Source of the DNA: Longimicrobiales bacterium
GTDB taxonomy: Bacteria; Gemmatimonadota; Gemmatimonadetes; Longimicrobiales; Gaopeijiaceae
Length of the DNA stretch: 64,000 bases
Assembly (NCBI GenBank): GCA_958296005.1
Contig: CATQHQ010000002.1
Location: forward strand, 434,001 to 498,000
Direction of reading: 5' to 3'
The translations under genes were made by a program, and so were the position numbers. This document shows, piece after piece, positions 22,101-34,100 of this stretch. Under the pieces are notes generated by a model. The model was not told the DNA's origin and did no database searches. It worked only from the letters and a program-made list of their open reading frames with translations. Within the stretch, counting starts at the first letter, position 1; the number at the start of each line of letters is the position of its first letter.

Positions 22101-25100
22101 CCCGCCCGCCACCTTGTGGCTGGAGCTGTTCTCGATCGCGTTCGCGCCCAGACCCAGCAGCGCGTCGATCGTCCCGCTTGCCACATCGATCCTACCGCTG
22201 TTCAGCCGCAGTGCGCTCGTCCCGATGCTGAGCCCGTCGTTGTCCGTGTCTGCCTGCACCACCGTGTACCGGAACACAAGCGACGCCGTGCCCGTGCCGG
22301 AGACGTAATCGGCCAGTCGCGTCCGCAGCCCAATCCCCAGCCCCAGCTGCGGCGTGCCGCCCACGTCCACCGCCTTGTTGAACGTCACCGTGACCTCGAT
22401 CCGCTCGCCCCGCTCGAACGTGCTGCCCACCGCCGGCGAGCCGATCGCCACGCCCGTCACCCCCGGCGGCCCCTGGCTGCCGTCCACCATGTGATCCCCG
22501 TCGTTGGTGATCGCGTTCGTCCCCAGCCCCAGGCTCGCCGCCGTCGTCCCGTCGCGCGCGTCGTTGATCGTCCCGCTGTTCAACCCCAGCGCGGTCGCCG
22601 CGACGCTGAGCCCATCCGCGTCGCTGTCCGCCGCCTGCACCGTGTAACGGAAGACCAGGACCGTCGCCGTGCTCGGGCTTGAGGCGTAGTTCGCCTGGCG
22701 CGTCTCAGCGCCGATCCCCAGCGCCAGCTGCGGCATCTCGCTCACGGTCACTGGGCGGTTGAACGTCAGCTGCACCTCGATCTGCTCGCCCAGCCCGTAC
22801 GTGCTACCGCTTGCGGGGCTGCTCGTTACCGCCGCGCCGCTCACCGCCGCCGCCGTGAACGTCCCGCCCGCCACCTTGTGGCCGGAGCTGTTGTCGATCG
22901 CGTTCGCGCCCAGCCCCAGCAACGCGTCGGTCGTCCCGCTCGCCACATCGATCGACCCGCTGTTCAGCCCCAATGCGGTCGCCCCGATGCTGAGCCCGTC
23001 GTTGTCCGCGTCGCCCGAGGCGACCGTGTACCGGAACACCAGCGACGCCGTGCCCGTCCCCGAAGCGTACTCCGCTTGGCGCGTCGCCGAGCCGATCCCG
23101 AGCGCCAGCTGCGGCGTGCCGCCCACGTCCACCGCCTTGTTGAACGTCACCGTCACCTCGATCTGCTCGCCCCGCTCGAACGTGTCGCCCACGACCGGCG
23201 AGCCGATCGCCACGCCCGTCACCCCCGGCGGCCCCCGGCGGCCGTCCACCTTGTGGTCCGACGAGTTCGTGATCGCGTTCGTCCCCAGCGCTAGGTTCGC
23301 TGCCAACGTCCCGTCTCGCGCGTCCGTGATCAACACCATGACCGCATGGGCTCCCTGGAGCGCAGTCGCGGCCACGCTGATCCCATCGTCGTCCATGTCC
23401 GATGCCGCCACCGCGTAGCGGAACGTCAGGCTGTCCGTACCCGTGCCCGAGGCGTAGGTAGCCTGGCGCGTCTCGGCGCCGACTCCCAGCCCCAGCTGCG
23501 GCATGCCGCTCACCGTCACGGGCCGCGTGAACATCACCGCCACCTCGATCTGCTCGCCCAGGACGTAAGTGTTGTCGCTAGCCGCCGGGCTGCTCGTAAT
23601 CGCCGCACCGCGCACGGCCGCCAGCGTGAACGTCCCGCCCGCCACCTTATGGCTCCCGCTGTTGTCGATCGCGTTCGCGCCCAGACCCAGCAGCGCGTCG
23701 GTCGTCCCCCCCGCCACGTCGATCGTCCCGCTGTTCAGCCCCAGAGCGTTCGCCCGGATGCTGAGCCCGTCGTTGTCCGCATCGCCCGAAGCGACCGTGT
23801 ACCGGAACACCAGCGAAGCCGTCCCTGTCCCCGAGACGTACTTCGCCTGCCGCATCGCCGCGCCGATCCCCAGCGCCAGCTGAGGCGTCCCCGTCACGTC
23901 CACCGCCTTGTTGAACGTCACCGTCGCCTCGATCGTCTCGCCCAGCTCGTAGGTGTCGCCCACCGCCGGCGAGTTCAGCGCCACATCCGTCACACCCGGC
24001 GGCCCCTGGCTGCCGTCCACCATGTGATTCCCGTCGTCGGTGATCGTGTTCGTCCCCAACGCCAGCACCGCGGCGGTCCCTGCACCGCTCTCGATTGTTC
24101 CGCTGTTCAGCCCCAGCGCGCTCCCGCCTATGCTGATGCCGTCCGTGTCCGTGTCGGTCGTGGCCACCTCGTACTGGAACGTCAAGCCCGTCGTGCCGCT
24201 TCCGCTTGCGTAGGCCGCTTGCACGGTCCCGGCGCCCATCCCCAGCGCCAGCTGCGGCGTCCCCGTGACTGTAACCGGGATCTGGAACGACACCTGCACC
24301 GAGATCGTCTCGCCGTTGCCGTAGGTGCTGCCGCTGGCCGGTGTGCTGCTGATGGAGACCGCGTTCACGGCGGGCACGGTCATGACCCCGTTCACCTTGT
24401 GGCCGGTCGCCGCCGAGATCGCGTGGGAGCCCAGGCCCAGCGCCGCGTTGGTCGTCGCGCCGCTCTGGATTGTGCCGCCGTTCAATCCCAGCGCGCTCGC
24501 GCCGATCCCGATCCCGTCCGCGTCCACGTCTGTCGCGGCCACCTCGTACTGGAACGTCAAGCTCTTGGTGCCGTTTCCGCTCGTGTAGGCCGCTTGCACG
24601 GTCCCAGCGCCCATCCCCAACGCCAGCTGCGGCGTCCCCGTGACCGTAACCGCAATGTGGAAGCCCACCTTCACAGTGATCGTTTCGCCGGCGCCGTAGG
24701 TGTCCCCGCTGGCCGGCGAGCTGGTGATCGCCACCGCGTTGACAGCGGGCGCCGTCGCCGCACCGTTGACCTTGTGCCCGCTGCTGTTGGAAACGGCGTG
24801 GCTACCGAGACCCAGCACCGCGTTGGTCGTCGCCCAGCTCTGGATCGTCCCGCTGTTCAGTGTCAAGGCGTTCGCGGCGACGCTGATCCCGTCGTTGTCG
24901 GTGTCGGTGGCCGCGACCACGTAGCCGAACGTCACCTCGTCGGTCCCGCTGCCGCCCGCGTAGGTCGCTTGCCGGGTCGAACTGCCGACAGCGAGCGCGA
25001 GCCGCGGCGTGCCCGTCACCACCACGGGGATCTGGAAACCGACTTGAACCGTAATGGTCTCGCCCGCGCCGTACGTGTCCCCGCTTGCGGGCGACGTGAC

Positions 25101-28100
25101 GATCGACACTGCGTTCACGGCAGGTGCCGTCGCCGGGCCGCCGACCTTGTGGAGCGGCCCGATTATAGGGTCGAAGCCCAGTGCCGCGTTAGTGCTTCCG
25201 GCGCGGATCGTGCCGCTGTTGAGCGACAGCGCACTGACCTCGATGCCGTCGGTGTCCCTGTCGCTGGTGCCCACAGTGTAGCTGAACGTCAGGGTGGTGG
25301 TCCCGCTGCCGCTCGCGTACGCAGCTTGCCGCGTCGCGCTCCCGATCGTCAGCGCCAGCTGCGGCGTGCCGGTCACGGTCACGGCCATGCTGAAGCCTAT
25401 CTGCACGGAGACCGTCTCGCCCGCGCCGTAGGTCGCGGAGGCGGCCGGCCTGCTGGAGAAGGCGACCGAGTTCACCGAGGGGATCGACGCCCGGTTGTCG
25501 GTCTTGCCGTCCACCCTGTGGCTGCCCGCGTCCGGGATCTTGTACACGTTCTCATCCAGGACGGCGTCGGAGCCTCCCGCATCGAGGATCTTGTTGATGC
25601 CGCCGAGCAACACCGCTTCTTCTCCGACTCCGATCCCGTTGGGGTCCTCGTCGTCGGCCGTCACCGTGTAGTTGAACGTCAACTGACGCGTGCGGGAGCC
25701 GGCATTGTAGAGCGCCGCTCGTCTGTTCGCCCCCACGTCAATCAATATCTGCGGGGTTCCGGCCACCGTTACGGGGAGGTTGAAAGTCGCGGTCGCGGTA
25801 ATCGTCTCGCCCAGCCCGTAGGTGTTTCCCACTCCCGGGACGCTCGTGAAGGCGAGCTCGACTAACCGAGCGTCGATACTGTTGCCTCCGTTCACCTTGT
25901 GGCTCGATGCGGCAGAAATGGCGTGACTGCCCAAGCCCCGTGCCGCGTGGGTTCCTGCCTCGCTCCGGATCGTCCCGCCGTTCAGCGAGAGGGCGCTCGC
26001 CCCGATATCGATCCCGTCGGTGTCCTCGTCATCCGCCACCACCGTGTAGCGGAAGGTCAGCGACGCGGTGCCCGCCCCCGAGGCGTACGCTGCCTGCCGA
26101 GTCTTGCTTCCGATCGTCAGCGCCAACTGCGGCGTGCCCGTAACCCGCACCGGAATGGTGAACCGGAGATCAACAGAGATCGTTTCATTCGCGTTGTACG
26201 TGCTGGATGCTTGCGGCGAGCTCGTGATCGACACCGCGCTCACCGCAGGCACGGTCGCCCGCCCGTCCACTTTGTGAGCTGGCGCGTTGGAGATGGCGTG
26301 GCTACCCAAGCCCCGCGCCGCATCGACTCCCGCCGCGCTCTGCAGGGTGCCGCCGGAGAGCGCCAAGCCGGTCGCCGGCACGCTGATCCCGTCGGTGTCG
26401 GCGTCCGTCGCCTTGGTCACGTAGGTGAAGACGAGGGATCGAGTACGACTGCCGCTGGAGTAGAGGGCGGTCGGCGTCTTGGTTCCGATCCCCAGCGCGA
26501 GCGTGGGCGTGCCGGTCACCGTCACCGGCAGAGTGAAGTCCACTTGGACGGAGATCGTCTCGCCCGCGCCGTAGGTGTTCCCGCTTGCGGGCGACGTGAC
26601 GATCGATACTGCGTTAACGACGGGCGCCGTGGCCGGGCCGTCCACCTTGTGGCTGCTCGCGTCGGTGATGGCGTGACTGCCCAGCCCCAGCGCGGCGTTC
26701 GCCGACGTCGCGGTCTTGATAGTCCCGTTGTTGAGCGACAACGCCGATGAGACAACGCTGATCCCGTTGTTGTCCTCGTCGGTGGCCGTCACCTCGTAGC
26801 TGAACGTCAGCGTGCCGGTTCCGTTCCCGCTGGCGTAAGCGGCCTGCCGCGTCGCGATCCCGATGCCCAGCGCCAGCTGCGGCGTGCCCGTCACGGTCAC
26901 GGAGGCGCTGAACCCAACCTGGACGCTGATCGTTTCGCCCGCCCCGTAGGTGTCGCCGCTGGCCGGCGTGCTGGAGATGGAGACCGAGTTCACGGTGGCG
27001 GTGGCCACGCTGCCGTCCACCCTGTGGTTCGTCGAGTTCGTGATCGCGTTCGTGCTTAGGCTCGCCGCCACCGCTGCGTCGCGCGCATCGTTGATCGCCC
27101 CGCTGTTCAGCGACAGCGCGGTCGCCCCGACGCTGATCCCGTCGCTGTCGCGGTCGGATGCCTGCACCGTGTACCGGAAGGTCAGGCTGTCCGTGCCCGT
27201 GCCCGAGGCGTAGTCCGCTTGGCGCGTCTCCGAGCCGATTCCAAGCGCCAGCTGCGGCGTGCCGCTCACGGTCACCGACCGCGTGAACGTCACCGCCACC
27301 TCGATCCGCTCGCCCTGCCCGTACGTGTTTCCGTTGCCCGGGGTGCTCGCTATCGCCGCGCCGCTCGCCACCGCCCCCGTGAACGTCCCGCCCGCCACCT
27401 TGTGGCTCCCGCTGTTCTCAATGGCGTTCGCGCCTAACCCCAGCAGCGCGTCCGTCGTCCCGCCCGCCACATCGATCCTACCGCTGTTCAGCGCCAGCGC
27501 GTTCGCGCCGATGCTGATCCCGTCGTTGTCCGTATCCGCCGCCACCACCGTGTAGCGGAACACCAGCGACGCCGTCCCCGTGCCCGAGGCGTAGGACGCC
27601 TGCCGCGTCTGCGCGCCGATTCCAAGCGCCAGCTGCGGCGTGCCGTCCACGTCCACCGCCTTGTTGAACGTCACCGTGACCTCGATCCGCTCGCCCCGCT
27701 CGAACGTGCTGCCCACCTCGGGCAGACCGACGGTCACGCCCGTCACGCCCGGCGGCCCCAGGCTGCCCTCCACCCTGTGGCTGGAGTTGCTCGAGATCGC
27801 GTTCGTACCCAGCTCCAGGCTCGCCGCAACCGCCGCGTCGCGAGCGTCGTTGATCTCCCCGCTGTTCAGCCCGAGCGCGGTCGCCCCGACGCTGATCCCG
27901 TCCGTGTCGCGATCGGATACCTGCACCGTGTACCGGAACGTCAAGCTGTCCGTTCCCGTGCCCGAGGCGTAGGACGCTTGGCGGGTCACCGAGCCGATTC
28001 CAAGCGCCAGCTGCGGCGTGCTGCTCACGGTCACGGGCCGCGTGAACGTCACCGCCACCTCGATCCGCTCGCCCAAGCCGTACGTGTTGCCGCTCGCCGG

Positions 28101-31100
28101 ACTGCTCGCTATCTCGGCACCGCTTACCGCCGCCGCCGTGAACGTCCCGCCCGCCACCTTGTGGCTCCCGCTGTTGTCGATCGCGTTCGCACCCAGCCCC
28201 AGCACCGCGTCAGTCGTCCCGCCAGCCACCTCGATCGACCCGCTGTTCAGCCCCAACGCGGTCGCCCCGATGCTGATCCCGTCGTTGTCCGTGTCGCCCG
28301 AGGCAACCGTGTACCGGAACACCAGCGACGCCGTGCCCGTGCCCGAGGCGTAGGACGCTTGGCGCGTCGCCGAGCCGATCCCCAGCGCCAGCTGCGGCGT
28401 ACCGCCCACGTCCACCGCCTTGTTGAACGTCACCGTGACCTCGATCCGATCGCCCCGCTCGAACGTGTCGCCCACGGCCGGCGAGCCGATCGCCACGCCC
28501 GTCACCCCCGGCGGCCCTTGGGTGCCGTCCACCATGTGATCCCCGTCGTCGGTGATCGCGTTCGTACCCAGCCCCAGGCTCGCCGTCGTCGTCCCGTCGC
28601 GCGCGTCGTTGATCGCACCGCTGTTCAACCCCAGGGCGGTCGCTGCGACGCTGATCCCGTCGCTGTCGCTGTCTGCCGCCACCACGGCGTAGCGGAACGT
28701 CAGGCTGTCCGTACCCGTGCCCGAGACGTAGTTCGCCTGGCGCGTCTCAGTGCCGATCCCCAACGCCAGCTGCGGAGTGCTGCTCACGGTTACGGACCGC
28801 GTGAAGATCACCGCCACCTCGATCACCTCGCCCGTCCCGTACGTGTTGCCGCTGGCAGGACTACTGGAGATCGACACGCCAGTCACCGACGGGGCCGTGA
28901 ACGAGGCACCCGCCACCTTGTGGCTGAAGCTGTTGTCGATCGCCTTCGTGCCCAGCCCCAGCAGCGCATCGGTGGCCCCGCCCGCCACATCGATCGACCC
29001 GCTGTTCAGCGACAGCGCGTCCGCCCCAATGCTGAGCCCGTCCGTGTCCGCGTCCGCCTGTACCACCGTGTATCGGAACACAAGCGACGCCGTGCCCGTC
29101 CCCGAGATGTAGGACGCCTGCCGCGTCTGCGTGCCGATCACCAGCGCCAGCTGCGGCGTGCCGCCCACGTCCACCGCCTTGTTGAACGTCACCGTGACCT
29201 CGATCCGCTCGCCCCGCTCGAACGCATCGCCAACCTCCGGCGAGCTCAGCAACAGCCCGCTGATGCCTGGCGGCCCCAGGGCGCCGTTCACCTTGTGGTC
29301 CGACGAGTTAGTGATGGCGTGGGCGTCGAGCGCCAAGTTCACGTTCGTGCCCGCTGCGCTCCGGATCGTGCCCCCGTTCAGAGACAGCGCACTCCCGCCG
29401 ATGCTGAGCCCGTCGGTGTCCACGTCGCCTGGTTCTACCACGTAGCTGAACGTCAGCGCGTTCGTGTCGGAGCCAACCGAGTAGGCGGCCTGGGCCGTCG
29501 CTCCGCCGATCGTCAGCGCCAGCCGCGGCGTCCCTGTCACCCTCACGGGGACGGCGAAGGTCACCTGCGCCAAGATCGTTTCGCCCGCCTCGTAGGTGCT
29601 GCCGCTCCCTGGCGTGCTGGAGATCGCCAGCCCGGTCGGCCCCGGCATCGTGGTGGGCCCGTCCACCTTGTGGCCGCTCAAGTTGACGATGACGTGGCTG
29701 CCCAGCCCCAGCGTCGCGTCCGTTCCCGATCCGCTTCGGATCGTGCCCCCGCTCAGCCCGAGCGCGTTGGCCCCGATGCCGATGCCGTCGGTGTCCCGGT
29801 CCGAGGCGAGCACGGTATAGCTGAAGGTCAAGGTTCGGGTTCCGCTGCCGCCGGCGTAGGCGGCGCGTGCGACTTCGGTTCCTATTCCCAGCGCCAGCTC
29901 CGGCGTCCCTGTCACGATCACCGGAACCTGGAACTGCACCCCGACGGATATTGTCTCGCCCGCCCCGTAGGTGTCGCCGCTGGCAGGCGAGCTCGTCACC
30001 GAGACCCCGGCCACCGATGGCGTCGTGGCCGTGCTGCCATCCACCTTGTGGCCCGTGGCGGCGGTGATGGCGTGGCTGCGCAAGCCGAGGATCGCGTCCG
30101 CGCCGTGCGCGCTCTGGATCCTGCCGCTGTTCAGGGACAGCGCGTTCGCAGTCACGTCGATCCCGTCGGTGTCGGCGTCCGAGGACTGGACGTAGTAGCC
30201 GAACGTCAGAGTATTCGTGCCGCTCCCGCTCAGATGTCCGGCCTGCCTCGTGAAGCCGCCGATCGCAAGGGCCAGCTGCGGCGCGCCCGTCACGTCCACG
30301 GCGATGTCGAACCCGACTTTCACCTCGATCCGCTCGCCGGCCCGGTACGTGTCGCCCCCGACCGGAGCGCTCGCCACCGATACTGCGTTCACCGACGGGG
30401 CCGTCGCCGTCGAGCCGTCCACCTTATGGCCGCTGGAGTTCGTGATCGCCGAGATGCCCAGCGTCAGCGCCGCGTTGGTCCCGGCACCGCTCTGGATTGT
30501 GCCGCCGTTCAATCCCAGCGCACTCGCGTCGATGCTGATCCCGTCCGTATCAACGTCTGTCGCGGACACCTCGTACTGGAACGTCAAGTTCTCCGTGCCG
30601 CTTCCGCTGGAATAGGCCGCTTGCACGGTCCCGACGCCCATCCCCAGCTCCAGCTGCGGCGTACCCGTCACCGTTACCGGAATCTGGAAGGGGATCCGCA
30701 CCGAGATCGTCTCGCCCGCTCCGAAGGTTTGGCCGCTCGAGGGGTCGCCAATGCTCGCCCCGTTCACGGCAGGCACCGTCGCCGGACCGTCCACCTTGTG
30801 GTTCGACGAGTTAGAGATCGCGTGGCTGTTCAGATAGAGCGCGAGAGCTGTGCCGCCGGCGTTTTCGATGCTTCCGCCGTTCAGGGTAAGCGCATTCGGT
30901 CCAATGCTGATGCCGTCGTTGTCGGAGTCCGTGGCCGCCACCGTGTAGGTGAACCTCAGGACGGCGGGCGTCCCGACGTTATCGCTACTGTACTCCGCCT
31001 GCCGCACCTGGGAGCCGATGCCCAGCGCTAGTTGCGGCGTCCCGGAAACCACGGGATTGGTACCAAACCGAACTTCCACCTGGATCGTCTCGCCGGCCTC

Positions 31101-34100
31101 GTATGTGTCGCCGCTTATGAATAGGTTGCCCGTGGGGTTGCTCGTGATCGTCACGCCGGTCACGTCCGACGACAGGGTGCCGTTTACCAAGTGGTCGCCG
31201 TCGTTGGAGATGGCATGGCTGCCCAGCCCCAGCACCGCGTCCGTGCCCGTCGCGCTCTGGATCGTGCCGCCGTTCAGCGACAACGCGTTGACGCTGGCGC
31301 CGTTGCCGTCGCTGTCCACCGTCTGCACCTCGTAGCGGAACGTCAGCGTTCGTGTTCCGTTGCCGATCGCATAGTTCGCCTGAACGTTTGAGGCCCCGAT
31401 ACCCAGCGCTAGCTGCGGCGTGCCCGTCACCGTCACGGGGATATGGAACCCGACTTGCACGGAGATCGTATCGCCGGCCCTGTAGTACGTTCCGATGGGC
31501 GAACTGGTGATCGACACGGCGTCCACGACCGGAGCGGTAGCGGTACCGCTCACCTTGTGTCCGGCGCCGTTGGCAATCGCGTGGCTGCCGAGCGACAGCG
31601 CCGCCGCCGTCCCCAAGCCGGTATGAATCGCGCCTCCGCCGAGCGACAGCGCATTCGCCCCGACGCTGATCCCGTTGTCGTCGGAGTCCGCGGCCGCCAC
31701 CGTGTACGCGAACGTCAGGGCGTTCGTCCCGCTGCCGCTCGCGTACGCCGCCTGCCGCACCTGGGAGCCGATGCCCAGCGCGAGCCGCGGCGTCCCCGCC
31801 ACCGTCACGCCGACTTGGTAGCCGATGCGCACGGAGATCGTCTCGCCCGCCCCGTAGGTGTCGCCGCTGGCCGGGCTGCTCGAGATCGTCACCCCTGCAA
31901 CCGTGGCCGCCGTGGCCGTGCGGCCGTCCACCTTGTGTCTGGACGCCGTGGCGATGGCATGGCTGCCCAAGTTCAGCGCCGCGTTCGTGCCGAGGGCGCT
32001 CTGGATCGCTCCGCCGGCGAGCGACAAGGCGCTCGCAACCACGCCGACTCCGTCCGAGTCCCGGTCCGCAAACTGCACGCCGTACGAGAAGGTGAGCGTC
32101 TTCGTCCCGCTTCCTCCCGAATACTCCGCCTGTCGGGTTCCGCCGCCTAGAGACAGCGCCAGCCGAGGCGTGCCCGTCACGTTCACGGCGATATCGAACG
32201 CGACCTCCACGTCGATCTGCTCGCCAGCCCCGTACGTGTCGCCGCTGGCCGGCGAGCTGGTCAGGCTCGCGCCGGTCACCGACGGGGCCGTCGCTAGGCT
32301 CCCGTTCACTCGGTGGCCGTCAGAGTCGGTGACGGCGTGGCTGCCCAACACCAGCGACGCGTTGGTTCCCGTTCCGCTCTGGATCGTGCCGCTGTTCAGC
32401 GACAGCGCGCTCGCCCCGACTGTGATCCCGTTCGGGTCCGAGTCCGCCGCCTGCACCAAGTAGTGGAACGTCAGGGTGTTGGTCCCGCTGCCGCTGGCGT
32501 ACGCCGCCTGTTTGGTCGAACTTCCGATCCCCAGCGTTACGTATGGCGCGCCCGTCACCGTCACGGGAATCTGGAAGCCGACCCGCACTTCGATCGTCTC
32601 GCCCGCCCCGTAGCTGTTCCCGCTCGCCGGACCGGCGGCGAAGTTCAGCGCGTTCACCGTGGGTACCGTCGTCGTGCCGTTCACCTTGTGGTTCACGGCG
32701 TTCGTCAGCGCCAAGTCGCCGAGCCCGATGGCGAAGTTGCTAAGGGAGCTGCTGTATATGCGCCCCCCGTTCAGCGTCAGGGCGTTGGGCCCGATGCTGA
32801 TGCCGTCGGCATCCAGATCGGCGGCCTGCACCGTGTACCTGAAGTACAGGCTAGAGACCGAGACGCGGTCGAAGTCGGCCTGCCTGGTGGCGTTGCCGAT
32901 TGTCAGCTCAAGTTGCGGCGTCCCGTCCACCGTCGGGAAACCGCCGAACGTGACCAGAACTTCGATCACCTCGCCGGCTGCGTAGGTGGTTCCGCTGGCC
33001 GGGGCGCTGTTCACGCGGAGGACTCTGGGGCTGCCGACGGCTCCGGTGCCTAGTACGGCTTGGCCGTTTGCGTTGTTGATGGCGTGGCTGCCCAAGTTCA
33101 GCGCCGCGGTGGTCCCGCTCCGGCTTTGAATCGTTCCGCTGTTCAGCGACAGGGCGGTAGCGGTGATGCTGATCCCGTCGCTGTCGCTGTCGGATGCCTG
33201 CACCGCGTAATGGAACGTCAGGGTCTTCGTCCCGCTGCCGCCGACGTAGGCCGCCTGTCGGACCGTGCTCCCTATCGTCAGCCCTAGCTGCGGCGCGCCC
33301 GTCACCGTCACCGCCAAGCTGAAGCCCACCTGCACCGAGATGTTTTCTCTCTCCCCGTAGGCGGCATGGACCGGAGAGGTGGTGATCGAAACCGAGTTCA
33401 CCACCGGAACCGTCGTCGTTCCGTCCACCTTGTGGCTGCCGGAGTTGGTGATGGCGTGGGTCCCGAGACCCGTGCTCGCGTCCGCGCCCAAGCTGCTCTG
33501 AATCGCGCCGCCGTTCAGGGACAGCGCAGCCGCGCCGATGCTGATGCCGTCCGTGTCCTCGTCGGTGGCCAGCGGCGCGTAGCTGAACGTCAAGGTCCGC
33601 GTCCCGCTCCCGTCGGCGTAGGCCGCGTTCGCCGTGCCAGAACCGATTCCCAGCGCCAACTGCGGCGTTCCGGTCACCGTCACCGGCAAGCTGAAGCCCA
33701 CCTGCACGGAGATCGTCTCGCCCCCCGCGTACGTGCTCGCGCTGGCGGGCGAGCTGGATATGGTCACACTGGTCACGGACGGCACGGGCACCACGCTGCC
33801 GTCCACCTTGACGACTTGGCTCAGTTGGTTATTAAGGGCTTGGGCGACGAGCGGCAGCAAGGCATTCGTCCCTCCCGCAGTCCGAATGGTTCCGCCGGCC
33901 AGCGTCAGCGCGCCCGAACCCACGCTCACCCCGTCCGCGTCCCTGTCGCCGGGCCGAACCGCGTACTCGAACCGCAGGGTCCGGGTGCCGACGAGGCGCA
34001 CGTAATCCGCCTGCTCGGTTGCGCTTCCGATCGTCAGCGCCAGCTGCGGCGTGCCCGTAACCACCACGGGCAAGCTGAAGAGAACCTGTACGGCGATCGT

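Noticed and set aside
23290-23400. Compensating frameshift in one B repeat (LQGAHAVMVLITDARD)
   Set aside because: The difference to neighbours is +9 nt and in-frame; it is local divergence, not a frameshift pair.
10320-24010. CRISPR-like regular repeat spacing
   Set aside because: Units are 381/762 bp, coding throughout, with no short direct repeats and unique spacers; they are protein repeats.
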